Positions 1-9,554 are shown, counted from the stretch's first letter. The stretch is DNA of 64,000 nt from Rudanella paleaurantiibacter (GCF_009184635.1 NZ_WELI01000010.1:62001-126000), one strand, 5' to 3'. The notes: generated by a model not told the origin, from the letters alone. Numbers and translations: made by a program.

Positions 1-1217
1 TTGCCGATACCAAGGCGTCGGTATCGCTTGCGTTGACCCATAAATTCAACGCCCGTAGCTCGCTCAAGGCGGGCCTGAACGCAGACACGTACTTTTTCAA
101 CCTCTACGATAGCGTGCGGGTAGTGGTTACCCGGCCGGGTGTGGTGGCCGAATTACGGCCCTGGCAACCTCGCTGGGATACCCGTACAACGGCTCTGCTG
201 CTGCAACCGTTTGTACAGTGGCGCACCAATCTGACCGAAAAACTGACCCTAAGTGCCGGGCTGACGAGTACCATTTTTACCCTGAACAAAAACAGTGTAT
301 CGCCGGTGGAGCCCCGGGCTGGGCTGGTGTACGAGCTGCCTAACCGCCAGAAATTGAGCGTGGCCGTGGGCCTACATAGCCAGATGATGCCAACGTACGC
401 GTATTTCTACCAGACGCCCGACCTTACGTCGTCGTTCTGGCCCACGCCCATGAGAGAGCTGAACCGCGAGATAGGGCTTACCAAAAGCTGGCATTACGTG
501 GCTGCTTACGACCGTCTGTTGGGCCGCAACATGCGTCTGAAGCTGGAAGCCTACTACCAGCATTTGTTCAATGTGCCGGTGGAGGAAGGGCGCACTTCGT
601 TTTCGATTCTGAACACCGGGGCGGGTTTTACACGTGTGTTTCCACAGAAACTCTACAACGGTGGCACCGGGCGCAACTACGGGGTTGAGCTGACGCTCGA
701 AAAATTCTTCAGCAACAGTTATTACTTTCTTGTGACGGGGTCGCTGTTTGATGCCCGCTACCGGGGTTCCGACGGAGTGTTGCGGAATACTGATTTCAAC
801 GGGCGCTACGCTTTCAACGCGCTGGTGGCCAAAGAGTTTACGTTTGAACGTGGGCAGGGCAAGCGGAATAGTCTGAATGTAGGGGCCAAATACACGGCTG
901 TGGGTGGGCGTTGGTACGGCCCGGTCGATGAGGCCGCGTCGCAACTGGCGCAGGAGATTCTGTTCAAGGATGCGACCCGCAATACGCTTCAGTTTGCGCC
1001 GTATCGTCGGTTCGACATTAAGGTCGATTATAAAATGAACCGAATGAACGCCCGGGGTGGCCGCCTGACGCACACCATTGCCGTGGATCTGGTTAACATT
1101 CTGGGTATCGAGAATTTACTGTCGCTCAGCTACGCGCCCCAGCCCGATGGCTCGTTTATCAAGCAGGAGTATCAATTGGGCTTTCTGCCGGTGTTTTACT
1201 ACCGAATCGATTTTTAG
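1..1217 (+). CDS. TonB-dependent receptor, C-terminal barrel (5' partial)
   Basis: The frame is open from base 3, so the gene starts before the window; about 404 residues are visible. They show the alternating aromatic/polar strands of an outer-membrane beta barrel, with receptor-type stretches such as YGVELTLEKFFSN and DFNGRYAFNALVAKEF, and the chain ends in a strand closing with phenylalanine (YYRIDF), the usual outer-membrane insertion signal. This resembles the barrel of Bacteroidota TonB receptors with a carboxypeptidase-like plug extension. The plug and TonB box would lie upstream and cannot be seen, and the substrate cannot be told. A hairpin follows the stop codon, so the gene probably ends its transcription unit. 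Confidence 0.75.
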   Translation, partial: ADTKASVSLALTHKFNARSSLKAGLNADTYFFNLYDSVRVVVTRPGVVAELRPWQPRWDTRTTALLLQPFVQWRTNLTEKLTLSAGLTSTIFTLNKNSVSPVEPRAGLVYELPNRQKLSVAVGLHSQMMPTYAYFYQTPDLTSSFWPTPMRELNREIGLTKSWHYVAAYDRLLGRNMRLKLEAYYQHLFNVPVEEGRTSFSILNTGAGFTRVFPQKLYNGGTGRNYGVELTLEKFFSNSYYFLVTGSLFDARYRGSDGVLRNTDFNGRYAFNALVAKEFTFERGQGKRNSLNVGAKYTAVGGRWYGPVDEAASQLAQEILFKDATRNTLQFAPYRRFDIKVDYKMNRMNARGGRLTHTIAVDLVNILGIENLLSLSYAPQPDGSFIKQEYQLGFLPVFYYRIDF

Positions 1218-1237
1218 GTTTTCTTTGAGCCCGATTC

Positions 1238-1278
1238 ACAGCCAGCGTCGACCCGCAACGCCCGTCGGCGCTGGCTGT
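1238..1278 (+). terminator. Hairpin after TonB receptor gene
   Basis: ACAGCCAGCG and CGCTGGCTGT form a perfect 10-bp stem around a 21-nt loop, just after the receptor stop and before the next gene. There is no strong T-run, so its role as a terminator is inferred from position. Confidence 0.5.
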
Positions 1279-1301
1279 CTGGTTTAGTCTTCGTTTGTGT
1301 T

Positions 1302-1835
1302 ATGAAAAAAAGCGTCCTTACTCTGAGCCTGATGGCCGTTCTGGCTGCCTGCGGCCGTTCCGAAACCGCCCAAACTGACAGTGCATCCACCACCCCGGCC
1401 GACTCGGTGACGGCAGCAGCCCCGGCCAAGCCCGAAAACTGCAAGTCGGTGGTTGAGCCGGCCAAACTGGGTAAAGCCGACGAATACCAGGAGTCGGGCA
1501 AAGACCTGAAAGTGACGTTGACGCTCAACCAGGCCGACAACACAACGCCGGGGCCCGATGGGTGTTACTTTAATAATTTGGTTGATGTGACAGCTACCCG
1601 TAAATCGGGGAAACCGGTTTTTCGACGCACCCTGATTAAAGAAGATTTGGGCTACTTCTCCGAGAGCGACGCCGTGATTGAAAAGGGAGTGCTGCAATCA
1701 GTGCAGTATAAACCGACCTTCAACAGCCAGAAGTATGTAAGCCTGACCATGCGCCTGCGCGACCCTGAAACCGCCCAAACCACCGATTTTACGGTGTATA
1801 TGAACTATAACGGCGAGATTTTACGGGTAAAATAG
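1302..1835 (+). CDS. Lipoprotein of unknown function
   Basis: A 177-residue protein with a short basic start, a hydrophobic stretch and a lipobox (LAAC, Cys17), so it should be exported and lipid-anchored. A Thr/Ala/Ser/Asp-rich linker follows to about residue 45, then a compact domain ending in a strand-rich segment (TDFTVYMNYNGEILRVK). No enzyme motif is visible. It stands alone between a hairpin and a strong shared terminator. The start is the first ATG and gives a full signal peptide. I do not recognise the family. Confidence 0.8.
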   Translation: MKKSVLTLSLMAVLAACGRSETAQTDSASTTPADSVTAAAPAKPENCKSVVEPAKLGKADEYQESGKDLKVTLTLNQADNTTPGPDGCYFNNLVDVTATRKSGKPVFRRTLIKEDLGYFSESDAVIEKGVLQSVQYKPTFNSQKYVSLTMRLRDPETAQTTDFTVYMNYNGEILRVK

Positions 1836-1875
1836 TGTGAAGGGTGGCACGCACTAAGCGTGCCACCCTTCACAC
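1835..1875. terminator. Bidirectional terminator
   Basis: A perfect 18-bp inverted repeat (GTGTGAAGGGTGGCACGC with its complement, loop ACTAA) lies between two convergent genes and begins on the last base of the lipoprotein stop codon. It probably ends transcription from both sides. Confidence 0.8.
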
Positions 1876-1879
1876 TCCA

Positions 1880-4798
1880 TTAAAAGCCAATATCGAGCAC
1901 CAGAGGTTCTATCTGAAACTCGCCCGTATTGAGGGCGTAGGTTGCCCGCGCTCCTACCTCAAACGGCAACCGGAACCGCAGCACGTTAAACACAAACGAA
2001 AGGTCGGCCCCGACGGTTGCGAGGTTTCGGCGTCGGTTCTCGAAGCGTAATAACTGCCCGTTCTGATTCACAACCGCTACCTGCACATCGCCCTGGGCGG
2101 CATCGTAAAATCCGGCCGCTTTGATGCGCTGAATGTAGGCCAGCCGCCCGATGTTCCAGTGGGTGTCGGCCACGGGGAATCGGTATTCGGCCCCGCCCAC
2201 CCAAAGTTTGTCGAAACTGGTGTACAGTTGCCCGCGCGGGTAGAACGTAGCCGGGCTAAACCGGTAGGTGTCCTGAAACTGTTGCTGGTAGCCACCCCGC
2301 AAGCGTAGCGAGTGATGCTTGATAAGGCCGGGGAAAAACAGGTTACTCTGGAGGCTGAGCTGTTCGGCCCGCAAGGCCCCGCCAAAGGGCGTTGTACGCC
2401 AGGTCAGGTTCAGGGCTTGCCCCCAGGGGGGCGCTACATCGCGCTTGTTTTGTTTCAGGAGCCGTTGGTACGTGAGCCCGTAACTGAGCGCGTTGAGTAC
2501 GCGGGCTCCCCCAACCTCATTGAGTGGCCGGGCAGGCAGGTCGTAGCCCGATACCTGAATCAGGTTGTACTGCGCCGAAAGGGTCAGGCTCTGCCGGTAT
2601 TTTGTTTGGGTGAGCTGAAACGGTAGTCGGATACCGGCCGTAAGCTGATTGTAGTTCCAGGTGTCGGAACGCAGGCTGTCGAGCGGAAGCCGCCGGTCCA
2701 CGTAAACACTTGTCTGGTTACGGCCCGACTGAAACGACAGGTCAAATACCGGAAACAGACCCTGGTAGCTGGCATTGGCAAAAAAAGCGCCGGTTCGTTC
2801 GGCCTGATTGTACAGAAAACCCGTGGAGAGCTGCGTGGTGGCCAGCAAATCGCGCGAGTCGATGCCGAGCGTCAATTCCTGCCCTGTCGACGAGAAAATA
2901 GGTCCCCAGCCGTAGATATTCAGCGCGTGTGGCAACCGCCGAAACCGCGAAACCGGGAAGGGGGCCGGTAGCGGTGCCGAGTCGCTCAGGGCAACGCGAG
3001 CCTGCGCCACACCGGGCTCCTGCGCTACGAGCGGGCCAAAATACCGTACAGTTCGGTCGTCTACTTCGGTGGCGGGTGCCCAGCTTTCCGGATTCAGCGG
3101 CATCTCCTGCACGCGGTGTCCGTCGGCCGAAAAATCATGAAAAGCCATTTGTTTGCCGTTGGGCGAAATAGCCGCGTGGTAGGCTCCCAATGGCCGCGAT
3201 GTGACCTGGTAAGTGCGTCCGTTACGTGTGTCGACGGCGTAAATATTGTCGATGCCCGACTGGGGCGAGTTGTACAGGACGTATGGCCCCCAGGGTTGGG
3301 GGTGACTGATGTTGCGGTTCAGTTCGGGTAGCAGGTCGGTACGTTGGCCTGTGACGGGGTCGATACGCTGAATCGTTTTGCGGCCGTCGCGGAGGGCCAC
3401 GGCGATGATGGATTTACTGTCGTCGGTCCAGCGGGGGTGGAGGTAAAAATAGTCGAACGGGTTGTGCAGCGTTTGCTTCACCCGGCCTGTCTCGGCGTCG
3501 AGCACGAGTAGTCGGGTTTTGTAGTCGGCGGTATGTTCAACGGCGGCAATGCTAAAACCATCGGGCGAGAGGGCCACGGCCGTGTAGCGGGTTTGGCTTG
3601 TCAGGCGGGTTTGGCGGCCGGTGGTCAGGTCGAGTGAGCGGAGTTCCGACCAGACTTTCTGACCCCAGCGGGGGTGGTACCGAAATTCCACCCATACAGC
3701 CCGCCCGGCATTGACCGACAGCATATCGGGGTCGTTGTACAGACCGAGGGTAAATACCTTTTTCTCCGTACCGTTGCGCCGAAGCAACACCAGCTGGGCA
3801 ATGTCGCCTAATCCTGTTTTCAAAGCCAGAAGGGTGCTATCCGATACATACTGCGGATTCTGGTAATTGGTAAACACCCGTTTTTCGGGCCGTACGGGCA
3901 GGGGCGTGGCCCGCGTTAGCTTAAGCCCTTCCTGTTGTTTGGTCCAGGTTTCGGTCAGGTCGGTGAGGGTACGTTTGTACAGATTGTCGACGCGCGAGCC
4001 GGTTACCTTTTTTACACTACCTGAGAACGAAAACGGCCACGGAAACCGGTGATAGTATTCGTTGAGGACCCGGCTCCAGCCATCGGCCCCGTTTTCGCGC
4101 CGGAGGTTGGTGGTTAGCAGATAACCCAGTACATAGTGGTCGGGCACGTTGTCGCGAAACGAGCCCGCAACCGCCTTGTTGTAGCTAAACCGCCGACCGG
4201 CCAGCAGATTGGCCCGGAACCCCATGTCGAAGTTTGGAATCCGGCCACGTCCCGACCCACTCAGGGCTGTTTCGACGCCCACGGCATCGCCTTCCGAAAA
4301 CCAGTCGGGTACGCCTAATGTCGCCAGGGCCAGCGCATTGTTGCCAAACAGGTAGTAGGCTGCTTTGCCAAATCCTTGCAGGGCTTTTTCGAACTGAACC
4401 ACGTGGCGGTACTCATGCACCGTCAGGAGGTCGAGCCAGTCGTAGGTGCCAAGCAAAAACGGGTCTTGTGGGGGCGTGGTAAAAAACTCCGACCGCCGGG
4501 GCGTGAGGGTCACAAACCCGTTGCTGATGGTCGTCTGGTTTTGGAGCAGCAGCGGCAGTCGACGCGGGCGTTTGCCGAGGGTTGCGCTGACGGGCTCGTA
4601 CACGCCTTCGAGCCGGTGCGCGGTTCGTTGGGCAGGTTTCTCAAATCCTTCGGGGTACAAAACCGAGAAGTGCGGGGTGCGAATACGGTACCAGCGCAAC
4701 TGGGCCGGTGTTTGTTCGAGGATAGGAAGCGTTTGTGCCGTAGCCGAAGCAAACGATAAAGCCGCCAAAAGGGGCAGCACGCGGGTTTTGAGCGACAT
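1880..4798 (-). CDS. Secreted HExxH peptidase-like protein with beta-propeller and outer-membrane barrel
   Basis: 972 residues from the ATG at 4798, which opens a clean signal peptide (MSLKTRVLPLLAALSFA); a TTG 15 bases earlier is less likely. Residues about 30-290 look like a gluzincin metallopeptidase domain: HEYRH (H128) with a downstream WFSEGDAV glutamate (E169). The middle, about 300-600, carries repeated blade-like segments (LSPDGFSIAAVEH, ISPNGKQMAFHDF) as in TolB/WD40-like propellers. The C-terminal 350 residues alternate like a barrel and end LVLDIGF. A secreted or outer-membrane protease-like protein is inferred; activity is not shown. It is transcribed alone, away from the AI-2E gene. 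Confidence 0.75.
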   Translation of the reverse strand: MSLKTRVLPLLAALSFASATAQTLPILEQTPAQLRWYRIRTPHFSVLYPEGFEKPAQRTAHRLEGVYEPVSATLGKRPRRLPLLLQNQTTISNGFVTLTPRRSEFFTTPPQDPFLLGTYDWLDLLTVHEYRHVVQFEKALQGFGKAAYYLFGNNALALATLGVPDWFSEGDAVGVETALSGSGRGRIPNFDMGFRANLLAGRRFSYNKAVAGSFRDNVPDHYVLGYLLTTNLRRENGADGWSRVLNEYYHRFPWPFSFSGSVKKVTGSRVDNLYKRTLTDLTETWTKQQEGLKLTRATPLPVRPEKRVFTNYQNPQYVSDSTLLALKTGLGDIAQLVLLRRNGTEKKVFTLGLYNDPDMLSVNAGRAVWVEFRYHPRWGQKVWSELRSLDLTTGRQTRLTSQTRYTAVALSPDGFSIAAVEHTADYKTRLLVLDAETGRVKQTLHNPFDYFYLHPRWTDDSKSIIAVALRDGRKTIQRIDPVTGQRTDLLPELNRNISHPQPWGPYVLYNSPQSGIDNIYAVDTRNGRTYQVTSRPLGAYHAAISPNGKQMAFHDFSADGHRVQEMPLNPESWAPATEVDDRTVRYFGPLVAQEPGVAQARVALSDSAPLPAPFPVSRFRRLPHALNIYGWGPIFSSTGQELTLGIDSRDLLATTQLSTGFLYNQAERTGAFFANASYQGLFPVFDLSFQSGRNQTSVYVDRRLPLDSLRSDTWNYNQLTAGIRLPFQLTQTKYRQSLTLSAQYNLIQVSGYDLPARPLNEVGGARVLNALSYGLTYQRLLKQNKRDVAPPWGQALNLTWRTTPFGGALRAEQLSLQSNLFFPGLIKHHSLRLRGGYQQQFQDTYRFSPATFYPRGQLYTSFDKLWVGGAEYRFPVADTHWNIGRLAYIQRIKAAGFYDAAQGDVQVAVVNQNGQLLRFENRRRNLATVGADLSFVFNVLRFRLPFEVGARATYALNTGEFQIEPLVLDIGF

Positions 4799-5129
4799 AA
4801 CGCTAAGTAACAAAGAAAACCAATTGCCCGTATCGTACAGGTTTGTGGTTTGTCGTTTTTGGTTTATTGAGGTTGTGGTTCATCGTTTTCGGCAGTGAGC
4901 CATGTATGACTCACGTTGGCGTTTCTTCTGTAGGCGGGCCGCTCTCAACGGTAAAATCTGTTTGGGCAGGGCATTGGCTGACCCGTTTGGGGACATTGGA
5001 TAAAAAAAGGGGCCGTACGCTGGTCGGGTCTGTCTGTTTGGTGGTCTTTACGGTTGCAAAGTTAGGTTGCCAGTGCGAGGGCGTAAGCGTGCCGCAAGCG
5101 GGCAACCATTGTCTCACCCCAACACTACC
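4799..5129. other. Divergent intergenic region, no gene seen
   Basis: 331 bases between two divergent genes. The first 80 bases are rich in T/G runs (GGTTTGTGG-like). No convincing -33/-7 pair, RNA gene or repeat was seen; promoters for both flanking genes must lie here. Confidence 0.5.
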
Positions 5130-6209
5130 ATGAAAGCACTTTCGTTGAGCCAGGTAAATACCCGGCTGGCTTTTGCCGTTTTAGCCATTGGAATATTGTA
5201 TCTCGGTCGGCCATTTCTGGTGCCCCTAGCCTTTGCCGGCATTCTGTCGTTACTCTTTATGCCGGTAAGTAACTGGCTCGAACGCCGGGGCATCGGCCGA
5301 ATTTGGGCCACACTCTTGTGCGTGCTGCTGTTTTTGCTTTTGATTGGGTCATTTGTCGGGGTTATTTATGCGCAGGCCGCCAGTTTTTCGAAAGATTGGC
5401 CGCAGATTCAAACCAAGCTGACTACCGGTATCGAGCAGGCACAAGCCTGGATTCAGCAGCAGTTTGGCGTGAGTAGGCAACGGCAGCTACAGGCGCTCAA
5501 AGAAGGGGTTTCCAAACTGTCGAGTACATCGAGCGGGTCACTGTTGGCCGTTTTTGGTGGCTTATCGGGATTCCTGACGGGGCTGGTGCTGGTGGTGTTG
5601 TACCTCTTTTTCCTGCTCTGGAAGCGCGAAAAATACAGGGATTTCATCCTGAAACTGGCCTCGCCCGAAAATCGGCCGTCGGTCAATGATGCCCTGAGTC
5701 AGATCAGCAGCGTATCCGCGCAGTACCTGAGTGGTCGTCTGGTTTCAATGGGATTTTTGGCCCTGTTTTACAGCATTGGGCTTTCAATAGTCGGTGTCGA
5801 AAACGCCATTCTGATGAGTCTGGTTGCCGTGATTCCCACGCTGATTCCGTACATCGGGGCGTTTGTTGGAGGGGCTTTCCCGTTGTTTATGGCGTTGGTA
5901 AGTGGCTCGCCCGATATGCTTTTGCCAACGCTCGCGGTGCTCGTGTCGGCGCAGATTATCGACAACAACATCATCGAGCCGCTGGTAATGGGCGCACAGC
6001 TCGACCTAAGTCCGATTTTTACCATCATCGCCATTGTGCTGGGTGAGCTGATCTGGGGTGTTCCGGGTATGATCCTGTTCGAGCCCCTGTTTGCGGTAAT
6101 TCGGATTGTATGCGCGCATATTCCGCAACTGCACCCATATGCTTTTCTGCTCGAAAATGAGGTCGAAGAGCCGAGTTGGGTCAAGGCCGTCAAGAAAAAA
6201 ATGGGCTGA
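5130..6209 (+). CDS. AI-2E family transporter
   Basis: A 359-residue integral membrane protein of the AI-2E/PerM (UPF0118) family. Paired N-terminal helices are followed by a soluble amphipathic stretch (about 70-150, with QAWIQQQFGVSRQRQLQALKE), then the characteristic C-terminal membrane block with IPTLIPYIGAFVGGAFPL, DNNIIEPLVMG and LGELIWGVPGMILFEPL. Family members export small solutes or act in sodium/pH balance; the substrate here is not known. The ATG at 5130 was chosen because it starts the conserved membrane region; a longer frame upstream reads through basic, non-conserved sequence. It probably forms an operon with the DUF6766 gene 23 bases downstream. Confidence 0.85.
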   Translation: MKALSLSQVNTRLAFAVLAIGILYLGRPFLVPLAFAGILSLLFMPVSNWLERRGIGRIWATLLCVLLFLLLIGSFVGVIYAQAASFSKDWPQIQTKLTTGIEQAQAWIQQQFGVSRQRQLQALKEGVSKLSSTSSGSLLAVFGGLSGFLTGLVLVVLYLFFLLWKREKYRDFILKLASPENRPSVNDALSQISSVSAQYLSGRLVSMGFLALFYSIGLSIVGVENAILMSLVAVIPTLIPYIGAFVGGAFPLFMALVSGSPDMLLPTLAVLVSAQIIDNNIIEPLVMGAQLDLSPIFTIIAIVLGELIWGVPGMILFEPLFAVIRIVCAHIPQLHPYAFLLENEVEEPSWVKAVKKKMG

Positions 6210-6232
6210 TCTGCTCACTTACTCAATTGATT

Positions 6233-6892
6233 ATGAAGCGGTTTCTGCATGAAAATGGCCTGTCATTGGTCTTATTGGTCATCACCCTCCTGACGCTGAT
6301 GGGGCAGATTCTGGTGGGCTGGCATACGTTTAATGAGGAGTTAGCCGACTACGGTCGGGCTCCACTGACGTTGGTGGCCTACGTTAGCAGTGGGCATTGC
6401 ATCGAAGCGATCTTTGAAAACTGGGAGAGTGAGTTTCTGCAAATGGGCTTGTATGTGTTATTGACGGCCTCGCTCTTCCAGAAAGGCTCCTCAGAATCCA
6501 AGAGCCTCGATGAACCCGAAGAGGTTGACTGCGAACCGTCGGCGGGCCGGCCGGGCGCACCGTGGCCGGTTCGGCAGGGTGGTTGGGTACTGGCCTTGTA
6601 CAAAAATTCGCTCAGTTTGGCGTTTCTCCTCTTGTTTGTGATTTCGTTTTTCCTGCACGCCCTCGGCGGTGTGGAGCAGTACAACATGGAGCAAAGCCTG
6701 AATGGGCAACCCGAACAACTTACCCTGTGGGCGTTTCTGGGGACGAGTGATTTCTGGTTTCAGTCGTTGCAAAACTGGCAAAGCGAGTTTTTATCCGTAC
6801 TGGCGATTGTGGTACTGTCGATTTTTCTGCGGCAGAAAGGCTCGCCCGAATCCAAGCCGGTAGATGCTCCGAACGCCCAAACGGGTAAATAA
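6233..6892 (+). CDS. DUF6766-family membrane protein
   Basis: 219 residues with four predicted membrane segments in two similar halves. The N-half carries ENWESEFLQ then FQKGSSESKS, and the C-half carries QNWQSEFLS then RQKGSPESKP, so the protein looks like an internal duplication. The pattern (start RFLHENGLSLVLL, then SGHCIEAIFENWESEFLQMG) matches what I recall of DUF6766, whose function is unknown. It starts 23 bases after the AI-2E permease stop, which suggests co-transcription. The ATG at 6233 is preferred over a frame that runs back into the upstream gene. Confidence 0.75.
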   Translation: MKRFLHENGLSLVLLVITLLTLMGQILVGWHTFNEELADYGRAPLTLVAYVSSGHCIEAIFENWESEFLQMGLYVLLTASLFQKGSSESKSLDEPEEVDCEPSAGRPGAPWPVRQGGWVLALYKNSLSLAFLLLFVISFFLHALGGVEQYNMEQSLNGQPEQLTLWAFLGTSDFWFQSLQNWQSEFLSVLAIVVLSIFLRQKGSPESKPVDAPNAQTGK

Positions 6893-7001
6893 TCCCGACT
6901 TGGTGATTTGTTTGATAACGGTGCCTGAACCGGCTTTCTGGCAACTTGCCCGACGGGTCTGGTTAACCAACTGAGCCGCCGTTATCTAAACATACCCTTT
7001 C

Positions 7002-7844
7002 ATGAAGTCCATTTTTTTATTACTGGCCTGTAGCCTGTTGATGATCCACCAAGGCACGGCCCAGAAAAATGCCCCCATCCGGGTGGCTTCCTACAACCTG
7101 CGGTACAATACCCCCAACGACGGTGTTAATGCCTGGCCCAACCGTAAAGAGATGGTGAAGGGCCTGATTCGGTACCACGGCTTTGAGTTGTTTGGCGTGC
7201 AGGAAGCTCTGCGCGGGCAAATGAATGACCTGCTCGAGCTGAATGATTTTGCATATTTGGGTAAGGGCCGCGACGATGGCAAGGAAGCGGGCGAACACTC
7301 GGCTATTTTCTATAAAAAAGACCGTTTCAAGGTGCTTGATTCGGGTGATTTCTGGCTGAGCGAAACCCCCGAAAAGCCCGGCAAAGGCTGGGATGCTACC
7401 TGCTGCAACCGCATTTGTTCGTGGGCGAAGTTCAAAGACCTGACTACCAAAAAAGACTTCTACTTTTTCAGTGTGCATTTCGACCATCAGGGGGTAGTAG
7501 CCCGGCGCGAATCGGGGAAACTAATGGTGCAGAAGATTAAGGAAATCGCGAAAAACGCTCCCGTTATTTGCGTGGGCGACCTTAACTCAACGCCCGAAAC
7601 GGAGCAGGTAAAAACCATTGAGACGTTACTCAACGATACCTACCGCGTAACAGCTACACCGCCTTACGGTCCGGTAGGGACGTTCAACGCGTTTAAGTTT
7701 GATGCCCCCATGAAACAGCGCATCGACTATATTTTTGTGAGCAAAGACATCGCCGTAAACAACTACGCGGTACTGACCGACGCTCTTGAGCAACGTTACC
7801 CCTCAGACCATCAGCCCGTTGTGGCAACCGTTGTGTTGAAGTAA
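7002..7844 (+). CDS. Secreted endonuclease/exonuclease/phosphatase family protein
   Basis: 280 residues with a signal peptide (MKSIFLLLACSLLMIHQGTAQ). All EEP-fold landmarks are visible in order: VASYNLRYN, FGVQEAL (metal-binding Glu), FFSVHFDHQG, CVGDLNSTP (Asp/Asn pair), RIDYIFVS, and the terminal SDHQPVVATV (catalytic Asp-His). The compact length and export signal fit secreted EEP hydrolases of Bacteroidota, which may act on phosphodiesters or sugar/lipid phosphates; the substrate is not determinable. It is a single gene, closed by a strong shared terminator. Confidence 0.85.
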   Translation: MKSIFLLLACSLLMIHQGTAQKNAPIRVASYNLRYNTPNDGVNAWPNRKEMVKGLIRYHGFELFGVQEALRGQMNDLLELNDFAYLGKGRDDGKEAGEHSAIFYKKDRFKVLDSGDFWLSETPEKPGKGWDATCCNRICSWAKFKDLTTKKDFYFFSVHFDHQGVVARRESGKLMVQKIKEIAKNAPVICVGDLNSTPETEQVKTIETLLNDTYRVTATPPYGPVGTFNAFKFDAPMKQRIDYIFVSKDIAVNNYAVLTDALEQRYPSDHQPVVATVVLK

Positions 7845-7887
7845 AAGGTTCGAGAAGTTGTTTGTGAATTGCACTGTTACAAAAGCC

Positions 7888-7921
7888 AAAACGCGCCCGG
7901 GAGCAATCCCGGGCGCGTTTT
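7888..7921. terminator. Bidirectional terminator between EEP gene and gltD
   Basis: A perfect 15-bp stem (AAAACGCGCCCGGGA with its complement) and a GCAA loop lie between convergent genes. The A/T ends give a T-run in both directions. Confidence 0.9.
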
Positions 7922-7940
7922 GCATTCGTTTTCTTGCTTA

Positions 7941-9428
7941 CTAAACAGCCGCCAGCATCGATTCCGCTTTGGCTTCCAGCATGCTTTCGCCCATCAGGAA
8001 GGTATCAGCAGCCCGGGCGGCTTCGCGGCCTTCCGAGATGGCCCAAACCACCAGCGACTGTCCCCGGCGCATATCGCCTGCGGCAAACACGTTCGGAATG
8101 CTCGTTTGGTAGTTGGTGGCTTTCACGTTGCCGCGCTCGTCGAGCTCAACACCGAGGTCAGCCAGTAGGCCTTCCTGCTGCGGGTGCAGGAAGCCAGCTG
8201 CCAACAAGGCCAGTTCGCACGGGATTTCGCGCTCTGAACCCGGCACCTCAACCATTTGCATTCGGCCGTTTTCGTTTTTCCATTCCAGATTCACGAGCTG
8301 AAGGGCTTTCAGGTTACCGTTTTCGTCGCCAATAAACGCCTTGGTATTGATTGACCACTGCCGCTCACAGCCTTCCTCGTGCGAGGTGCTCGTGCGGAGC
8401 ATCATGGGCCAGTTGGGCCAGGGGGTGCTTTCGGCCCGGTCTTTGGGTGGCATGGGCAACAACTCGATCTGTGTGATTGAGGCTGCTCCGTGCCGGTTCG
8501 ACGTACCTACGCAGTCGGAGCCGGTATCGCCCCCGCCAATCACCACCACGTTCTTGCCGGTTGCCTGCAAATCGCCGTTGGCGTATACAGCCCCCCGGTG
8601 GTCAACTTCGAGTGGCCGGTTGGCTACGCGTTTGTTTTGTTGGCTCAAAAATTCCATAGCCGGGAAAATCCCCTTGAGGTTGCGGCCCGGAATAGGCAGG
8701 TCGCGCGGTACGGTAGAGCCACCAGCCAGCAACACCAGGTCAAAGCTATCGAACAGTTCGGAGGCTTTCAGATCGACACCCACGTTGACGCCCGTCCGGA
8801 AGGTAATGCCTTCGGCTTCCATCACGGCCAGTCGCCGGTCAATTACAGCTTTGTCGAGTTTGAAGTCAGGGATACCGTAGCGGAGAAGACCGCCAATCTG
8901 ATCAGCTCGTTCCAGGACCGTGACCGTATGGCCTGCTTTGTTGAGCTGTGCCGCAGCCGCCAGACCCGCCGGCCCAGAACCCACAACGGCCACGGTTTTG
9001 CCGGTCCGCTTTTGGGGCGGGTTGGGTTTCACATAGCCGTTAGCAAAAGCCACCTCGATAATCGATTTTTCGATGAACTCGATAGCTACGGGTGGTTTGT
9101 TGATACCAAGCACGCACGACGACTCGCAGGGGGCCGGGCAAATACGCCCTGTAAACTCCGGGAAGTTGTTCGTTGTGCTCAGAATCTCATACGCGTACTG
9201 CCAGTTTTGCTCATACACGGCGTCGTTGAACTCCGGGATGATGTTGCCCAGCGGGCAGCCGCTGTGGCAAAATGGCGTACCGCAATCCATACAACGGGCC
9301 GCCTGTTTTTGGGTCAGGGCTTCGCTGAACGGGGTATCAATCTCCTGGTAATCATGTATGCGTTCCTGAACCGGCCGCTTGGCGGGCAGTTCACGCGAAA
9401 ATTCTAAAAATCCTGTGGGCTTTCCCAT
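7941..9428 (-). CDS. gltD: Glutamate synthase, small (beta) subunit
   Basis: 495 residues, the normal GltD length. It passes NADPH electrons to GltB for glutamate formation from glutamine and 2-oxoglutarate. Cysteine clusters for iron-sulphur centres are seen at C46/C49/C54/C58 and C96/C100/C104. The FAD motif [16 protein letters not shown] lies near 147 and the nucleotide motif [14 protein letters not shown] near 290; the chain closes with the FAD-family [19 protein letters not shown]. It follows gltB on the same strand with a 173-base gap that is unusual for this pair and holds a relic of another gene. Confidence 0.95.
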   Translation of the reverse strand: MGKPTGFLEFSRELPAKRPVQERIHDYQEIDTPFSEALTQKQAARCMDCGTPFCHSGCPLGNIIPEFNDAVYEQNWQYAYEILSTTNNFPEFTGRICPAPCESSCVLGINKPPVAIEFIEKSIIEVAFANGYVKPNPPQKRTGKTVAVVGSGPAGLAAAAQLNKAGHTVTVLERADQIGGLLRYGIPDFKLDKAVIDRRLAVMEAEGITFRTGVNVGVDLKASELFDSFDLVLLAGGSTVPRDLPIPGRNLKGIFPAMEFLSQQNKRVANRPLEVDHRGAVYANGDLQATGKNVVVIGGGDTGSDCVGTSNRHGAASITQIELLPMPPKDRAESTPWPNWPMMLRTSTSHEEGCERQWSINTKAFIGDENGNLKALQLVNLEWKNENGRMQMVEVPGSEREIPCELALLAAGFLHPQQEGLLADLGVELDERGNVKATNYQTSIPNVFAAGDMRRGQSLVVWAISEGREAARAADTFLMGESMLEAKAESMLAAV

Positions 9429-9434
9429 TGATAC

Positions 9435-9554
9435 TTAAACAGTTTCTAAGGTTCGCTTGGTTAGCACGTCGTGTCCGGTGAGTGCTTTGAGAGCATCTTC
9501 TTCCACAACAAACACAGCAATGGTGTTGCCAACGGCGTTAAAAGCTTCTACGTA
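9435..9554 (-). pseudogene. Relic of a dicarboxylate/glutamate:cation symporter C-terminus
   Basis: Between gltB and gltD, 39 codons read cleanly to a TAA 6 bases before the gltD ATG, with an in-frame stop just upstream and no start codon. The peptide contains EAFNAVGNTIAVFVVEED, which resembles the last membrane helix of Glt/DctA symporters (the N-x-x-G-D/N spacing of the substrate/Na+ site) followed by a short hydrophilic tail. The rest of the gene is missing. This looks like a deletion that removed a symporter once placed inside the gltB-gltD operon. The family call rests on a short stretch only. Confidence 0.45.
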
